A DNA stretch of 64,000 bases from Cellulophaga sp. HaHaR_3_176 (GTDB lineage Bacteria > Bacteroidota > Bacteroidia > Flavobacteriales > Flavobacteriaceae), in assembly GCF_019021925.1 (NCBI RefSeq), contig NZ_CP058990.1:1666001-1730000 (forward strand), in the 5' to 3' direction. Below, in pieces: positions 8,923 to 17,598 of this stretch (its first letter is position 1; the number at the start of each line of letters is the position of its first letter). The notes under the pieces were generated by a model. That model ran no database searches, was not told where the DNA came from, and worked only from the letters and a program-made list of their open reading frames with translations. A program made the position numbers and the translations under genes.

Positions 8923-9978
8923 ATGAAAAATCTTTTTAGAATTTCCATTTTTCTATTTTCTATTTTAGCCACTTCGCAATATACAGATGTGATAAATTCT
9001 AATAGGCCTGGAGAATCAGTAAGTGCTTACGCCGTTGGTAAAAACGTAATACAGGCGGAATTAGGAATAGGTTTTGAACAACAAGAGCACACATTGTTAC
9101 TTACTGATTCTAATATTTTGAGCACTGACTTAGCTTTACGTTATGGCCTATTATTTGAAACATTAGAGATTTATTACGAAGGTAGTTTTCAAAAAGAAAA
9201 CATCAATTATACAGAAGTTGATTACAATACATCTATTACCGACTTTTCAAGAAACAGAATCGGACTTAAATATCTAGTTTATGATCCATACAAAAACCCT
9301 GAACGTAATAAACCAAATTTAATAAGTTGGAAAGCAAATCATAAATTTCAATGGCGCAACTTAATTCCTGCTGTATCTGTTTATGCTGGTGCTACGTTTG
9401 TAATTGGCGACAACCCTTATTACGCTGGTGACGGTCTTGTTAGTCCAAGAGTTATGATCGCTACACAGAGTAAAATATCGCCGAGAGTAGTTTTCATATC
9501 TAACATTGCTTATGATAGAATTGGAACTGAATTTCCTGAATTAAGTTACATACTATCTTTAACACATGCCTTTAGAAATCCTAAATGGAGTATTTTCATT
9601 GAAAACCAAGGTATTAAAAGTGATCGATATTCTGATGGAATTTACAGAACAGGAATCGCACATTTATTTGCTAAAAATATGCAAGCAGATGTAACATTTG
9701 GTGGAAGCTTTAAAGATACGCCTACGCGTATGTTTGGAAAATTGGGTTTATCTTATAGATTAGATAAACATAAAGACAAGCTTATACCTATTGATGAGCA
9801 AAAAGGTGGTAAAAATGGTACCATTAAAAAACATGCCATGAAAAAGAAGTCTAAGAAAAAAGACAGTGGCAATGGAGCCGAAGATGTTGACTTAGGCCCT
9901 ACTAAAAAGCAAATGAAACAAGAGAAGAAAAAAAATAAAAAGAAAAAAAATAAAGAAAACGGAGCGATTGATTTTTAA
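8923..9978 (+). CDS. Outer-membrane transporter-like beta-barrel protein
   Basis: 351 residues with a signal peptide (about 1-18, ending LATSQ). The mature part starts with INSNRPGESVSAYAVGKNVIQAELG and shows alternating beta strands, as in the family often labelled transporter / phenol degradation MetA-like (small outer-membrane barrels). Residues 255-300 end the barrel with SYRLDK. The C-terminal 60 residues are a highly charged Lys-rich tail with repeated KKK clusters, which is not part of a normal barrel and is probably periplasmic or surface-exposed. Single gene, divergent from DUF4834. Substrate unknown. Confidence 0.75.
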   Translation: MKNLFRISIFLFSILATSQYTDVINSNRPGESVSAYAVGKNVIQAELGIGFEQQEHTLLLTDSNILSTDLALRYGLLFETLEIYYEGSFQKENINYTEVDYNTSITDFSRNRIGLKYLVYDPYKNPERNKPNLISWKANHKFQWRNLIPAVSVYAGATFVIGDNPYYAGDGLVSPRVMIATQSKISPRVVFISNIAYDRIGTEFPELSYILSLTHAFRNPKWSIFIENQGIKSDRYSDGIYRTGIAHLFAKNMQADVTFGGSFKDTPTRMFGKLGLSYRLDKHKDKLIPIDEQKGGKNGTIKKHAMKKKSKKKDSGNGAEDVDLGPTKKQMKQEKKKNKKKKNKENGAIDF

Positions 9979-10079
9979 TCAAAAAAGTTGTTTTTATTAT
10001 TTAAAACTATTTTAATAAGTTTTCATGTTTTAAGATGTAGATTTATATTACTAATATTGAATCTTCAAAACAAAAATTC

Positions 10080-11201
10080 ATGATTACTATTTCAAAAGTA
10101 AAATCTACAGCTGATTTAAAAAAGTTTGTAAAATTTCCTTTTACGCTATATAAAGATTCTCCTTATTGGGTTCCACCAATAATTGCAGATGAGCTAGAAA
10201 CCTTTAATAAAGATAAAAACCCTGCTTTTAAAGATGCAGATGTCTCTTTATTTTTAGCCTATAAAGATAATGAGGTTGTTGGCCGTGTTGCCGCTATAGT
10301 AAATTGGATAGAAGTAAAACAACAAAAAGTGTCTAAAATGCGTTTTGGTTGGTTTGATTTTATTGATGACTTTAAAGTTTCTGAAGCTTTACTAGAAAAA
10401 GTTACTGAAATAGGAAATCAACAAAACTTAGATTACATGGAAGGCCCTGTTGGTTTTTCTAACTTAGATAAAGTTGGTGTACTAACGGAAGGTTTCGACC
10501 ATATTGGAACGATGATTACTTGGTACAACCACGCATATTACGTTAATCATTATGAAAATTCAGGCTTTGTAAAAGAAAAAGAATACATGGAAAATAAGTT
10601 TCCATTTGCTAATGCAGATCCAAAATTTTATGCAAAAGCAAATGAACTTATAAAACGTAGATATAACTTAAGGCCTTTAAATTTCACAAAAACAAAAGAC
10701 GTTATGCCTATGGCTGACAAAATGTTTGATTTATTTAACGAGTCATATGCTTCATTATCTTCATTTGTACCTATAACAGCTATTCAAAAAGCATATTTCA
10801 AAAAAAAATATATCAGTTTTATCAATCCTGAATATATAAAGTTTGTAGTAGATAAAGATGATAACTTAGTAGCATTCGGAATTGTAATGCCTTCTTTTTC
10901 TAACGCATTACAAAAAGCAAAAGGTAAATTATTCCCTACTGGTATTTTTCATTTATTAAAAGCAAAAAAGCACAGTAAAGAAGTTATTTTTTATTTAATT
11001 GGTGTACATCCTGATTATCAAAATAAAGGTGTTACAGCAATCATATTTAATGAGTATTATGAAACGTTTACAGCCAAGGGTGTAGAATCGTGTATTAGAA
11101 CCCCTGAATTAGAAGAAAACATTGCTATTAAACAGCTTTGGAAGAACTTTAACCCTAAGGTGTATAAACGAAGAAGAACGTACAGGAAGAATTTAAAATA
11201 A
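10080..11201 (+). CDS. GNAT-like N-acetyltransferase family protein (YghO-type)
   Basis: 373 residues. The opening ISKVKSTADLKKFVKFPFTLYKDSPYWVPP is characteristic of a widespread uncharacterised family with tandem GNAT-like folds. The acetyl-CoA pocket motif appears near 315-330 as LIGVHPDYQNKGVTAI (the R/Q-x-x-G-x-G/A pattern in the form QNKGVT). The C-terminus (LWKNFNPKVYKRRRTYRKNL) is also family-typical. Database entries sometimes call it a GTP cyclohydrolase, which the sequence does not support. Monocistronic, ending at a bidirectional terminator. Confidence 0.7.
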   Translation: MITISKVKSTADLKKFVKFPFTLYKDSPYWVPPIIADELETFNKDKNPAFKDADVSLFLAYKDNEVVGRVAAIVNWIEVKQQKVSKMRFGWFDFIDDFKVSEALLEKVTEIGNQQNLDYMEGPVGFSNLDKVGVLTEGFDHIGTMITWYNHAYYVNHYENSGFVKEKEYMENKFPFANADPKFYAKANELIKRRYNLRPLNFTKTKDVMPMADKMFDLFNESYASLSSFVPITAIQKAYFKKKYISFINPEYIKFVVDKDDNLVAFGIVMPSFSNALQKAKGKLFPTGIFHLLKAKKHSKEVIFYLIGVHPDYQNKGVTAIIFNEYYETFTAKGVESCIRTPELEENIAIKQLWKNFNPKVYKRRRTYRKNLK

Positions 11202-11222
11202 GTTCTTAAATAACGATTGAAT

Positions 11223-11270
11223 AAAAAAAATCCCAAACACTATAAAATAGTATTTGGGATTTTTTTTATT
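11223..11270. terminator. Bidirectional Rho-independent terminator
   Basis: AATCCCAAA(C)ACTAT pairs with ATAGTATTTGGGATT, with A8 before and T8 after the stem. It serves both the GNAT-like gene (plus) and the PLP transferase (minus), which converge here. Confidence 0.9.
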
Positions 11271-11285
11271 TTATAGAAAAGAAAC

Positions 11286-12545
11286 TTACTCTCCCATTGC
11301 CGCTGATACAGCCGCAGATAATCTTTTATAAGTTCCATTCTCTAATCTTTCTCTAATAGAAGAAAAAGCAGTTAATGTTTCATCTACATCTTCTAATGTG
11401 TGTGTTGCTGTAGGTATTAATCGTAATAAAATTAATCCTTTAGGAATTACTGGATACACAACGATAGAACAGAAAACACCATGATTTTCTCTTAAATCTT
11501 TCACCAAGGCCATTGCCTCAGGTATACTACCATTTAAATAAACCGGAGTAACACAACTTGTTGTTGTACCTATATCAAATCCTTTTTCTTTAAGACCCGA
11601 TTGTAATGCATTTACATTTTCCCATAACTTAGCTTTAAGTTCTGGTTGCGTACGCATCATATCTAAACGTTTTAATGCTCCTTTAACATAAACCATTGGT
11701 AATGATTTAGCGAACATTTGAGAACGTAAGTTATATTTTAAATAATCTATAATTCCTTGATCTGCAGCTACGAAAGCGCCGATACCTGCCATAGATTTAG
11801 CAAAAGTTGCTAAGTATACATCTATATCATCTTGCACACCTTGCTCTTCACCTGCTCCAGCACCAGTTTTACCTAATGTACCAAAACCGTGAGCATCATC
11901 TACTAATAATCTAAAGTTATATGTTTTCTTAAGAGCTACTATTTCTTTAAGAATACCTTGTTCTCCTCGCATTCCAAAAACACCTTCTGAAATTACTAAG
12001 ATACCACCTCCAGTTTGCTCTGCCATTTTAGTAGCACGTTGTAAGTTTTTTTCTAAACTTTCTGGATTGTTGTGAGTAAATGTAAAACGTTTACCCATGT
12101 GCAAACGTACACCATCAATAATACATGCGTGACAATCTACATCATAAACAATGATATCATCTTTAGTTACCAAAGCATCGATTACCGACATAAAACCTTG
12201 GTATCCAAAATTTAATAAATAAGAGGCTTCTTTATTTGAAAAAGCTGCTAATTCATTTTCTAACTGCTCATGAAACTCTGTGTGCCCACTCATCATCCTA
12301 GCTCCCATAGGGTACGCTGCTCCATACTCTAAAGCTGCTTCTCCATCCACCTTTTTTATTTCTGGTAAATTGGCAAGACCTAAATAATCATTAATACTCC
12401 AAGTAAGAACTTCTTTACCTTGAAACATCATCCTATTAGAAATTGGCCCTTCTAACTTTGGGAATACAAAGTATCCTTCTGCTTGTGAAGCCCACTTACC
12501 TAGCGGTCCTTTATTCTCGATTATTCTTTCAAATAAATCTCTCAT
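11286..12545 (-). CDS. PLP-dependent acyltransferase, alpha-oxoamine synthase family (candidate cysteate acyltransferase / serine palmitoyltransferase)
   Basis: 419 residues of the fold-type I alpha-oxoamine synthase family (KBL, BioF, SPT). Visible sites: His139 (in VDCHAC) to stack on PLP, Asp216 and His219 in VDDAHGFG, and Lys250 in TFAKSMAG as the Schiff-base lysine. The family condenses an amino acid with an acyl thioester and releases CO2. In Bacteroidota close relatives are serine palmitoyltransferase and the cysteate-fatty acyltransferase that makes capnine for sulfonolipids. The neighbouring gene on the same strand is a cysteine-synthase-like enzyme that could supply cysteate, which makes the second assignment attractive. 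KBL (glycine C-acetyltransferase) is less likely, as no threonine dehydrogenase is near. A TACTTTTG -7 element lies about 23 nt before the ATG. Confidence 0.75.
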   Translation of the reverse strand: MRDLFERIIENKGPLGKWASQAEGYFVFPKLEGPISNRMMFQGKEVLTWSINDYLGLANLPEIKKVDGEAALEYGAAYPMGARMMSGHTEFHEQLENELAAFSNKEASYLLNFGYQGFMSVIDALVTKDDIIVYDVDCHACIIDGVRLHMGKRFTFTHNNPESLEKNLQRATKMAEQTGGGILVISEGVFGMRGEQGILKEIVALKKTYNFRLLVDDAHGFGTLGKTGAGAGEEQGVQDDIDVYLATFAKSMAGIGAFVAADQGIIDYLKYNLRSQMFAKSLPMVYVKGALKRLDMMRTQPELKAKLWENVNALQSGLKEKGFDIGTTTSCVTPVYLNGSIPEAMALVKDLRENHGVFCSIVVYPVIPKGLILLRLIPTATHTLEDVDETLTAFSSIRERLENGTYKRLSAAVSAAMGE

Positions 12546-12567
12546 TTAAATAAAATTGAATTTGGGG

Positions 12568-12575
12568 CAAAAGTA
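12568..12575 (-). promoter_or_regulatory. -7 promoter element (TACTTTTG)
   Basis: A full match to the Bacteroidota -7 consensus TAnnTTTG, 23 nt upstream of the ATG at 12545. No clear -33 TTG was found. It suggests the PLP acyltransferase has its own promoter, separate from the cysteine-synthase-like gene upstream. Confidence 0.45.
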
Positions 12576-12610
12576 AAGATTTTTAGATTGGATTCATAAA
12601 ATTTATCATA

Positions 12611-12645
12611 CAAAAAAAGCAATGACATAAAAATATCATTGCTTT
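12611..12645 (-). terminator. Rho-independent terminator
   Basis: On the minus strand AAAGCAATGATAT pairs with ATGTCATTGCTTT, followed by seven T. It lies 23 nt after the stop of the cysteine-synthase-like gene. Confidence 0.85.
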
Positions 12646-12667
12646 AAATTATTATTAAATTTTTTAT

Positions 12668-13708
12668 TTATTTAATAAACTGTATTTCTTGAGTAGATTC
12701 AACTGTTTTACTATCAAAAAAACCTTGGTCTTCCATCCATTTATCACTATAAACTTTACTCATGTAACGAGAACCGTGATCTGGGAATATAACTACAATA
12801 TTACTGTCTTTAGTAAACTCGCCTTCTGCATTTAACTGCTTTACAGCTTGTAAAACTGCTCCACTTGTATAGCCAACAAATATACCCTCTGTTCTAGATA
12901 TTTCTCTTGCGGTATGAGCACTTTCTTCATCCGTTACTTTTATAAACTTATCTATCGCATCAAAATCAGCAGAAGAAGGTATTAAGTTTTTACCTAATCC
13001 TTCTATGCGATATGGATAAATTTCATTCGGATCTACTTGTTTTGTTTCGTGATATTTTTTCAAAACAGAACCATAAGCATCAACAGCTATAACTTTAACG
13101 TTAGGGTTTTGTTCTTTTAAATACTGAGCTGTACCAGAAATAGTACCACCTGTACCACAACAAGCCACCAAATGAGTAATATGTCCATTCGTTTGCTTCC
13201 AAATTTCAGGACCCGTACTATTATAATGTGCTTTAGTATTTAATTTGTTGAAATACTGATTAATGTATATACTATTACTAGTTTCTTCGTGAAGTCTTTT
13301 CGCTACTTGGTAATACGATCTAGGATCTTCTGGTGCTACATGAGCAGGACAAACATAAACCTTTGCTCCCATTGAGCGAAGCATATCTATCTTATCTCTA
13401 GATGATTTAGAACTTACTGCTAAAATACATTCGTACCCTTTAATAATACTAACCATAGCAATACTAAAACCTGTATTACCTGATGTAGTTTCTATAATAG
13501 TACTTCCTTCTTTTAATATACCTTGGCGCTCTGCCTCTTCTATAATATAATTTGCTATTCTATCTTTTGAAGAGTGACCAGGGTTAAAAGCCTCAACCTT
13601 AGCATAAAAATTACCTGTAAACGACTCTGCAATTTTATTTAATTTTACTAAAGGTGTATTACCTATTAGTTCAAGTATGCTATTATGAGCGTTGATCTTA
13701 TTTTCCAT
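12668..13708 (-). CDS. PLP-dependent cysteine synthase family protein (candidate cysteate synthase)
   Basis: 346 residues, fold-type II PLP enzyme of the CysK/CBS group. Lys48 in NPGHSSKDR is the Schiff-base lysine; TSGNTG (75-80) binds the substrate carboxylate; CGTGGTISG binds the PLP phosphate. The chain is longer than typical CysK (about 300-320) and has a C-terminal extension ([20 protein letters not shown]) seen in the cystathionine-beta-synthase-like subgroup. Known members make cysteine, cystathionine or, with sulfite, cysteate. Its position directly upstream of an alpha-oxoamine synthase is the arrangement expected for cysteate supply to sulfonolipid synthesis. Ordinary cysteine synthase remains possible. 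Confidence 0.75.
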   Translation of the reverse strand: MENKINAHNSILELIGNTPLVKLNKIAESFTGNFYAKVEAFNPGHSSKDRIANYIIEEAERQGILKEGSTIIETTSGNTGFSIAMVSIIKGYECILAVSSKSSRDKIDMLRSMGAKVYVCPAHVAPEDPRSYYQVAKRLHEETSNSIYINQYFNKLNTKAHYNSTGPEIWKQTNGHITHLVACCGTGGTISGTAQYLKEQNPNVKVIAVDAYGSVLKKYHETKQVDPNEIYPYRIEGLGKNLIPSSADFDAIDKFIKVTDEESAHTAREISRTEGIFVGYTSGAVLQAVKQLNAEGEFTKDSNIVVIFPDHGSRYMSKVYSDKWMEDQGFFDSKTVESTQEIQFIK

Positions 13709-13772
13709 TGTTCGGATCTAAGTTAAACATAATGCCATGATTTTTTTTTGAATTAATCATAACAATACTTTG

Positions 13773-13780
13773 CAAATTTA
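13773..13780 (-). promoter_or_regulatory. -7 promoter element (TAAATTTG)
   Basis: Matches TAnnTTTG on the minus strand, 65 nt before the start of the cysteine-synthase-like gene and inside the only intergenic space available to it. No convincing -33 element. Confidence 0.4.
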
Positions 13781-13794
13781 TTGAATTTTTTCGA

Positions 13795-15933
13795 TTAATT
13801 CATTTTCTTTTCCAAATCGATTAAGAAAGCATATTCTTTTGCCACCTCTTTTAAGGCTTCAAACCTACCAGATGCGCCTCCATGACCTGCATCCATGTTA
13901 ATGTCAAATAACAATAAATTAGTATCTGTTTTTAGGTCTCTAAGTTTTGCAACCCATTTAGCTGGCTCCCAATATTGTACTTGAGAATCATGTAAACCTG
14001 TAATAACTAACATGTTTGGATATTTCTTAGCTTCTACATTATCATACGGAGAATACGATTTCATATACTCGTAATATTCTTTATCGTTAGGGTTACCCCA
14101 CTCATCATACTCCCCTGTTGTTAACGGAATAGTTTCATCTAACATTGTGGTAACAACATCAACAAATGGTACCGCTGAAATAACTCCGTTATATAATTCT
14201 GGGTTCATATTAACGATTGCCCCCATTAACAGGCCTCCTGCAGAGCCTCCTGAAGCATACAAATGATCTGCACTTGTATATTTTTTTTCAATTAAATATC
14301 TCGAGCAATCTATAAAATCAGAAAAAGTATTTCTTTTTTTAAGTAATTTACCGTCTTCATACCAATTACGTCCTAAATATTCACTACCTCTAACATGTGA
14401 GATTACATATATAAACCCGCGATCTAAAAGACTTAATCGTACTGTTGAAAAATAAGGATCTACAGTATAACCGTAAGAACCATATGCATATTGTAATAAC
14501 GGACTACTGCCATCTAACTTTGTATTTTTATGGTAAACGATAGACATTGGTATTTTAACGCCATCTCTAGCTGTTGCCCAAATACGTTCTGATTTGTAAT
14601 TGTCTTTATCAAATTTACCTCCTAAAACTTCTTGTTCTTTCTTTATCTCTTTTTCTTTAGTTAGCATATTAAAATCTATAACCGAACTTGGTGTTGTCAT
14701 AGAGTTATAACTATACCTTAAAATGTTAGTATCAAAATCAGGATTTACACTAGCGTATGCTGTATATGTTTCATCTTTAAAGGGTAAAAAATAACTTTCG
14801 TTAGTATCCCATCTAGTGATTTTTATTTTACCTAAACCATTTTCTCTTTCAGATAAAACATAATAATCTTTAAAAATATCAATGTCTTCTAATAAAACAT
14901 CTTCTCTATGCGGAATAAACTCCTTCCAATCTTTAGAAGATGTCTTATCTTCTGAAGTTATCATTAATTTAAAATTTTTAGCTTCATCTTTATTTGTTAA
15001 CACATAAAAACTATCATTATAATGCGCTATTGAATATTCTAAACCACGTTCTCTTTCTGAAAATATCTTAAACTCACTATTAGGCTCTTCTGCATTTATA
15101 TACCTGTACTCAGATGTTAATGTACTTGAAGATCCTATCATTATATATTTTTTCGATTTAGATTTAAATATATATACATTGAATGTTTCATCTTTTTCAA
15201 AAAAAACTACTTGATCATCTGTTACTGGAGTACCTAAAATATGCTTGTAAATTTTATCAGATCTTAATGTTACTGGATCTTTTTTAGTGTAAAAAAAAGT
15301 TTTATTATCGTTAGCCCAAACTGCGCTAGAAGTCGTTTTTTCAATAACATCAGAATATTTTTCACCTGTTATTAAATTTTTAATATTCAGAGTATATTCT
15401 CTTCTTGAAACAGTATCAACTCCATAAATAGCCATTGTATTATCTGGACTAATAGAAACGCCTCCTAAGCTATAATACTCATGCCCTTCTGCTAATATGT
15501 TACAATTGAACATTTCCTGTTCTATAGCTTCTGGCTTGTCTTCTGTTCTAGAATATATTGGATACTCTTTACCAGTTTCATAACGGGTAGAATACCAATA
15601 CCCATTTAATTTATAAGGTACTGATGAATCATCTTCTTTTATGCGAGACTTCATTTCCTCAAAAAGACTCTTTTGAAAATCTACTGTATGCGCTGTAACT
15701 TTATCGTAATATGCTTTTTCTTCATTTAAATAAGAAATAACATCTGCATTTTCTCTGTCGTTTAACCAATAATAATTATCAATTCTAGAGTCCCCATGAA
15801 TTTCTAGAGTTTTCGGCATCTTTTTTGCAACAGGACTATTATTTTGTGACATATCTTTTTTTTCACTTTTACAAGAAGCTGCAAAACTAAGACTTAAAAA
15901 AAAAATAACACCTTTTTTGATTGTAGATATCAT
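13795..15933 (-). CDS. S9 family prolyl oligopeptidase (oligopeptidase B type), lipoprotein
   Basis: 712 residues. A short hydrophobic leader ends in FAASC, a lipobox, so the enzyme is probably lipid-anchored on the periplasmic side or outer membrane. Residues 35-430 form the seven-bladed propeller that gates the active site. The C-terminal alpha/beta hydrolase domain has Ser in GGSAGG, Asp in TGLHDSQV and His in DAGHGG, the complete S9A triad. RVNDPYAWL-like residues of the family appear near the start as RIDNYYWLNDREN. It cuts short peptides after Pro or basic residues; oligopeptidase B specificity is inferred from overall similarity. Monocistronic. Confidence 0.9.
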   Translation of the reverse strand: MISTIKKGVIFFLSLSFAASCKSEKKDMSQNNSPVAKKMPKTLEIHGDSRIDNYYWLNDRENADVISYLNEEKAYYDKVTAHTVDFQKSLFEEMKSRIKEDDSSVPYKLNGYWYSTRYETGKEYPIYSRTEDKPEAIEQEMFNCNILAEGHEYYSLGGVSISPDNTMAIYGVDTVSRREYTLNIKNLITGEKYSDVIEKTTSSAVWANDNKTFFYTKKDPVTLRSDKIYKHILGTPVTDDQVVFFEKDETFNVYIFKSKSKKYIMIGSSSTLTSEYRYINAEEPNSEFKIFSERERGLEYSIAHYNDSFYVLTNKDEAKNFKLMITSEDKTSSKDWKEFIPHREDVLLEDIDIFKDYYVLSERENGLGKIKITRWDTNESYFLPFKDETYTAYASVNPDFDTNILRYSYNSMTTPSSVIDFNMLTKEKEIKKEQEVLGGKFDKDNYKSERIWATARDGVKIPMSIVYHKNTKLDGSSPLLQYAYGSYGYTVDPYFSTVRLSLLDRGFIYVISHVRGSEYLGRNWYEDGKLLKKRNTFSDFIDCSRYLIEKKYTSADHLYASGGSAGGLLMGAIVNMNPELYNGVISAVPFVDVVTTMLDETIPLTTGEYDEWGNPNDKEYYEYMKSYSPYDNVEAKKYPNMLVITGLHDSQVQYWEPAKWVAKLRDLKTDTNLLLFDINMDAGHGGASGRFEALKEVAKEYAFLIDLEKKMN

Positions 15934-15961
15934 ATTTAGCTATATTATTTTTACAATTTAT

Positions 15962-15969
15962 TAAATTTG
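15962..15969 (+). promoter_or_regulatory. -7 promoter element (TAAATTTG)
   Basis: Matches TAnnTTTG, 28 nt before the ybaB ATG at 15998. No -33 TTG at the usual distance. Confidence 0.4.
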
Positions 15970-15997
15970 AACGATTTATATACTTAAAATTACAATT

Positions 15998-16324
15998 ATG
16001 TTTGGAGATATCATGGGAATGATGGGTAAATTAAAGGATACCCAAGAAAAAATAAAAGAAACTAAGGAGCGCTTGAATACCGTTTTAGTTGACGAAAAAT
16101 CTACTGATGAAAAATTAAAAGTGACTTTAAATGCCAACAGGGTTATAAAAAGCATCACTATTGATGATTCGCTTTTAGAAGATAAAGAGCAATTAGAAGA
16201 TTATTTAATTCTAGTATTAAATAAAGCTATTGAAAAAGCATCTAATGTTAATGATATAGAACTTTCTGCTGTTGCTAAAGAAGGTATGCCCAATATTCCA
16301 GGAATGGATTCGTTATTTAAATAA
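15998..16324 (+). CDS. YbaB/EbfC family nucleoid-associated protein
   Basis: 108 residues. It opens with [26 protein letters not shown] (a helix rich in Met/Lys), then a three-strand region ([16 protein letters not shown]) and a long C-terminal helix ([15 protein letters not shown]), ending in the PGMDSLF tail, all typical for YbaB. These dimeric proteins bind DNA with little sequence preference. In many bacteria ybaB sits by dnaX-recR; here it is followed by a thioredoxin-like gene 25 nt downstream, probably in one transcript. Confidence 0.85.
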   Translation: MFGDIMGMMGKLKDTQEKIKETKERLNTVLVDEKSTDEKLKVTLNANRVIKSITIDDSLLEDKEQLEDYLILVLNKAIEKASNVNDIELSAVAKEGMPNIPGMDSLFK

Positions 16325-16349
16325 AAATTAGTGTAAATTTTTGAATGTT

Positions 16350-16805
16350 ATGAAAAAAATAATCATACTACTTTTGTTTCCTTTACTAATGTCTGCTCAA
16401 GGAGATTTGATAGTGAAAAATGAAAGCAAATGGCTGACTGATTACGATGTTGCTGTAAAAAAAGCCACTAAAGAGGAAAAGAATATTTTAGTTTTTTTTA
16501 CTGGTAGCGACTGGTGCCCTCCTTGTATTGCTCTAAAGAAAGATTTTTTCGAAACTACTAATTTTGATAATTACTCATCTGATTATATTTTACTATATAT
16601 TGATATACCGCGTAATAGAGATTTACTAAGCGCTGATCAATTAAAGCATAATAAAGAACTTGCGGCTAAATATAACAAAAGAGGTAGTGTACCTATGTTA
16701 AAAGTTATTAATGAAAATGGAAACGAGCTTGGTGCTATGTCTGGCTATAGTATGAATGGTGAAATTCAATACCACACTAAGTTTTTAGACAAATATCTAA
16801 AATAA
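16350..16805 (+). CDS. Exported thioredoxin-like protein (WCPPC)
   Basis: 151 residues from the ATG at 16350; the frame can be extended to a TTG at 16341 but the ATG places the signal peptide (KKIIILLLFPLLMSAQ) at the N-terminus. The redox motif SDWCPPC lies near residues 54-60, followed by KKDFFETTNF. The cis-proline is in RGSVPML. WCPPC and the fold are those of the thioredoxin_7 / DUF255-like periplasmic group acting as a disulfide reductase or isomerase. Followed by a strong terminator. Confidence 0.85.
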   Translation: MKKIIILLLFPLLMSAQGDLIVKNESKWLTDYDVAVKKATKEEKNILVFFTGSDWCPPCIALKKDFFETTNFDNYSSDYILLYIDIPRNRDLLSADQLKHNKELAAKYNKRGSVPMLKVINENGNELGAMSGYSMNGEIQYHTKFLDKYLK

Positions 16806-16820
16806 ACGATTTTATTAAAA

Positions 16821-16862
16821 AAAAGGCCAATTTGATATTTTCAAATTGGCCTTTTTTTTTAC
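16821..16862 (+). terminator. Rho-independent terminator
   Basis: AGGCCAATTTGA / TCAAATTGGCCT, perfect 12-bp stem, 5-nt loop, A8 before and T10 after. Ends the ybaB-thioredoxin unit. Confidence 0.93.
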
Positions 16863-16893
16863 TTAATTTTAAAATGTTTAAAAAAGCTAAGAG

Positions 16894-17499
16894 ATGAAAA
16901 TATATAGTATTCGATATGGAATTCTTTTAGTTTTAATTATAGCTTGTAGTGACCAAAAAAAAGAACTTAAAGAATACAGTATAAAAAACAATGATAGTTT
17001 AAACGTTTCTTTATCAATTTCTAAATTTGAAACCTTTGGTAATTTAATTGATAGAATAGATAAAATAAGTTGCAACGATAGCATATCTTTTGTGTGTATT
17101 AATGATAAACATACAAATAGACATATACCCTATCTCATATTGTGAACTTCCATTATTTTGCCCAAAATCAAAACAGTACATTACTTTTCAAAACGGTAAA
17201 CCATATCATGATAATTATTACCACACCAAAAAACATAATTATAAGGAAGTAAATCTAGATTCTTTACCGTTCTATTAAAAGAAGATTTCTCACCTTACAG
17301 TTCTCATAAAACAACTAATAAGCCTGATAATTATACCGTAATCATTGAAGATAGTAGAAGTGAAAGTATAATTGAGGTCGAAAATTTTTTAAATAAATTA
17401 TTAATAGAATATGATTTTTTAAATACAGATATTCCTATTAATATATTTTTTTGGGAAGAAGTAAAAACCAACGCTCTAACAGCAACACTGGCAGACTAA
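16894..17499 (+). pseudogene. Lipoprotein gene broken by two frameshifts
   Basis: The ATG at 16894 starts a lipoprotein leader (SIRYGILLVLIIACSDQ, lipobox IIAC). Its frame stops at 17143-17145. Coding character continues in the +1 frame from about 17100 to 17278 (ISYCELPLFCPKSKQYITF, then HNYKEVNLDSLPF) and returns to the first frame from about 17270 to the TAA at 17497-17499 (LLKEDFSPYSSHKTTNK, then VENFLNKLLIEYDFLNTDIP). Joined, it would be a lipoprotein of about 200 residues. The two shifts compensate, so either the gene is decaying or the read has two indels. The protein family is not recognised. Confidence 0.7.
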
Positions 17500-17547
17500 A
17501 GTTTATTAGATTAATAAACTTAATTTTAAGTTAAAAAAAGACAAAAA

Positions 17548-17577
17548 AAAAGCCCTTTGAATATTCAAAGGGCTTTT
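17548..17577 (-). terminator. Rho-independent terminator
   Basis: AAGCCCTTTGA / TCAAAGGGCTT stem, followed on the minus strand by T9. Located 21 nt after the stop of the OmpA-family gene. Confidence 0.88.
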
Positions 17578-17598
17578 GAGTATTTTAAAAATATCTGA

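Noticed and set aside
11286-12545. Assignment as kbl (2-amino-3-ketobutyrate CoA ligase)
   Set aside because: The fold fits, but there is no threonine dehydrogenase nearby and the adjacent cysteine-synthase-like gene points to another substrate. Left as a family-level call.
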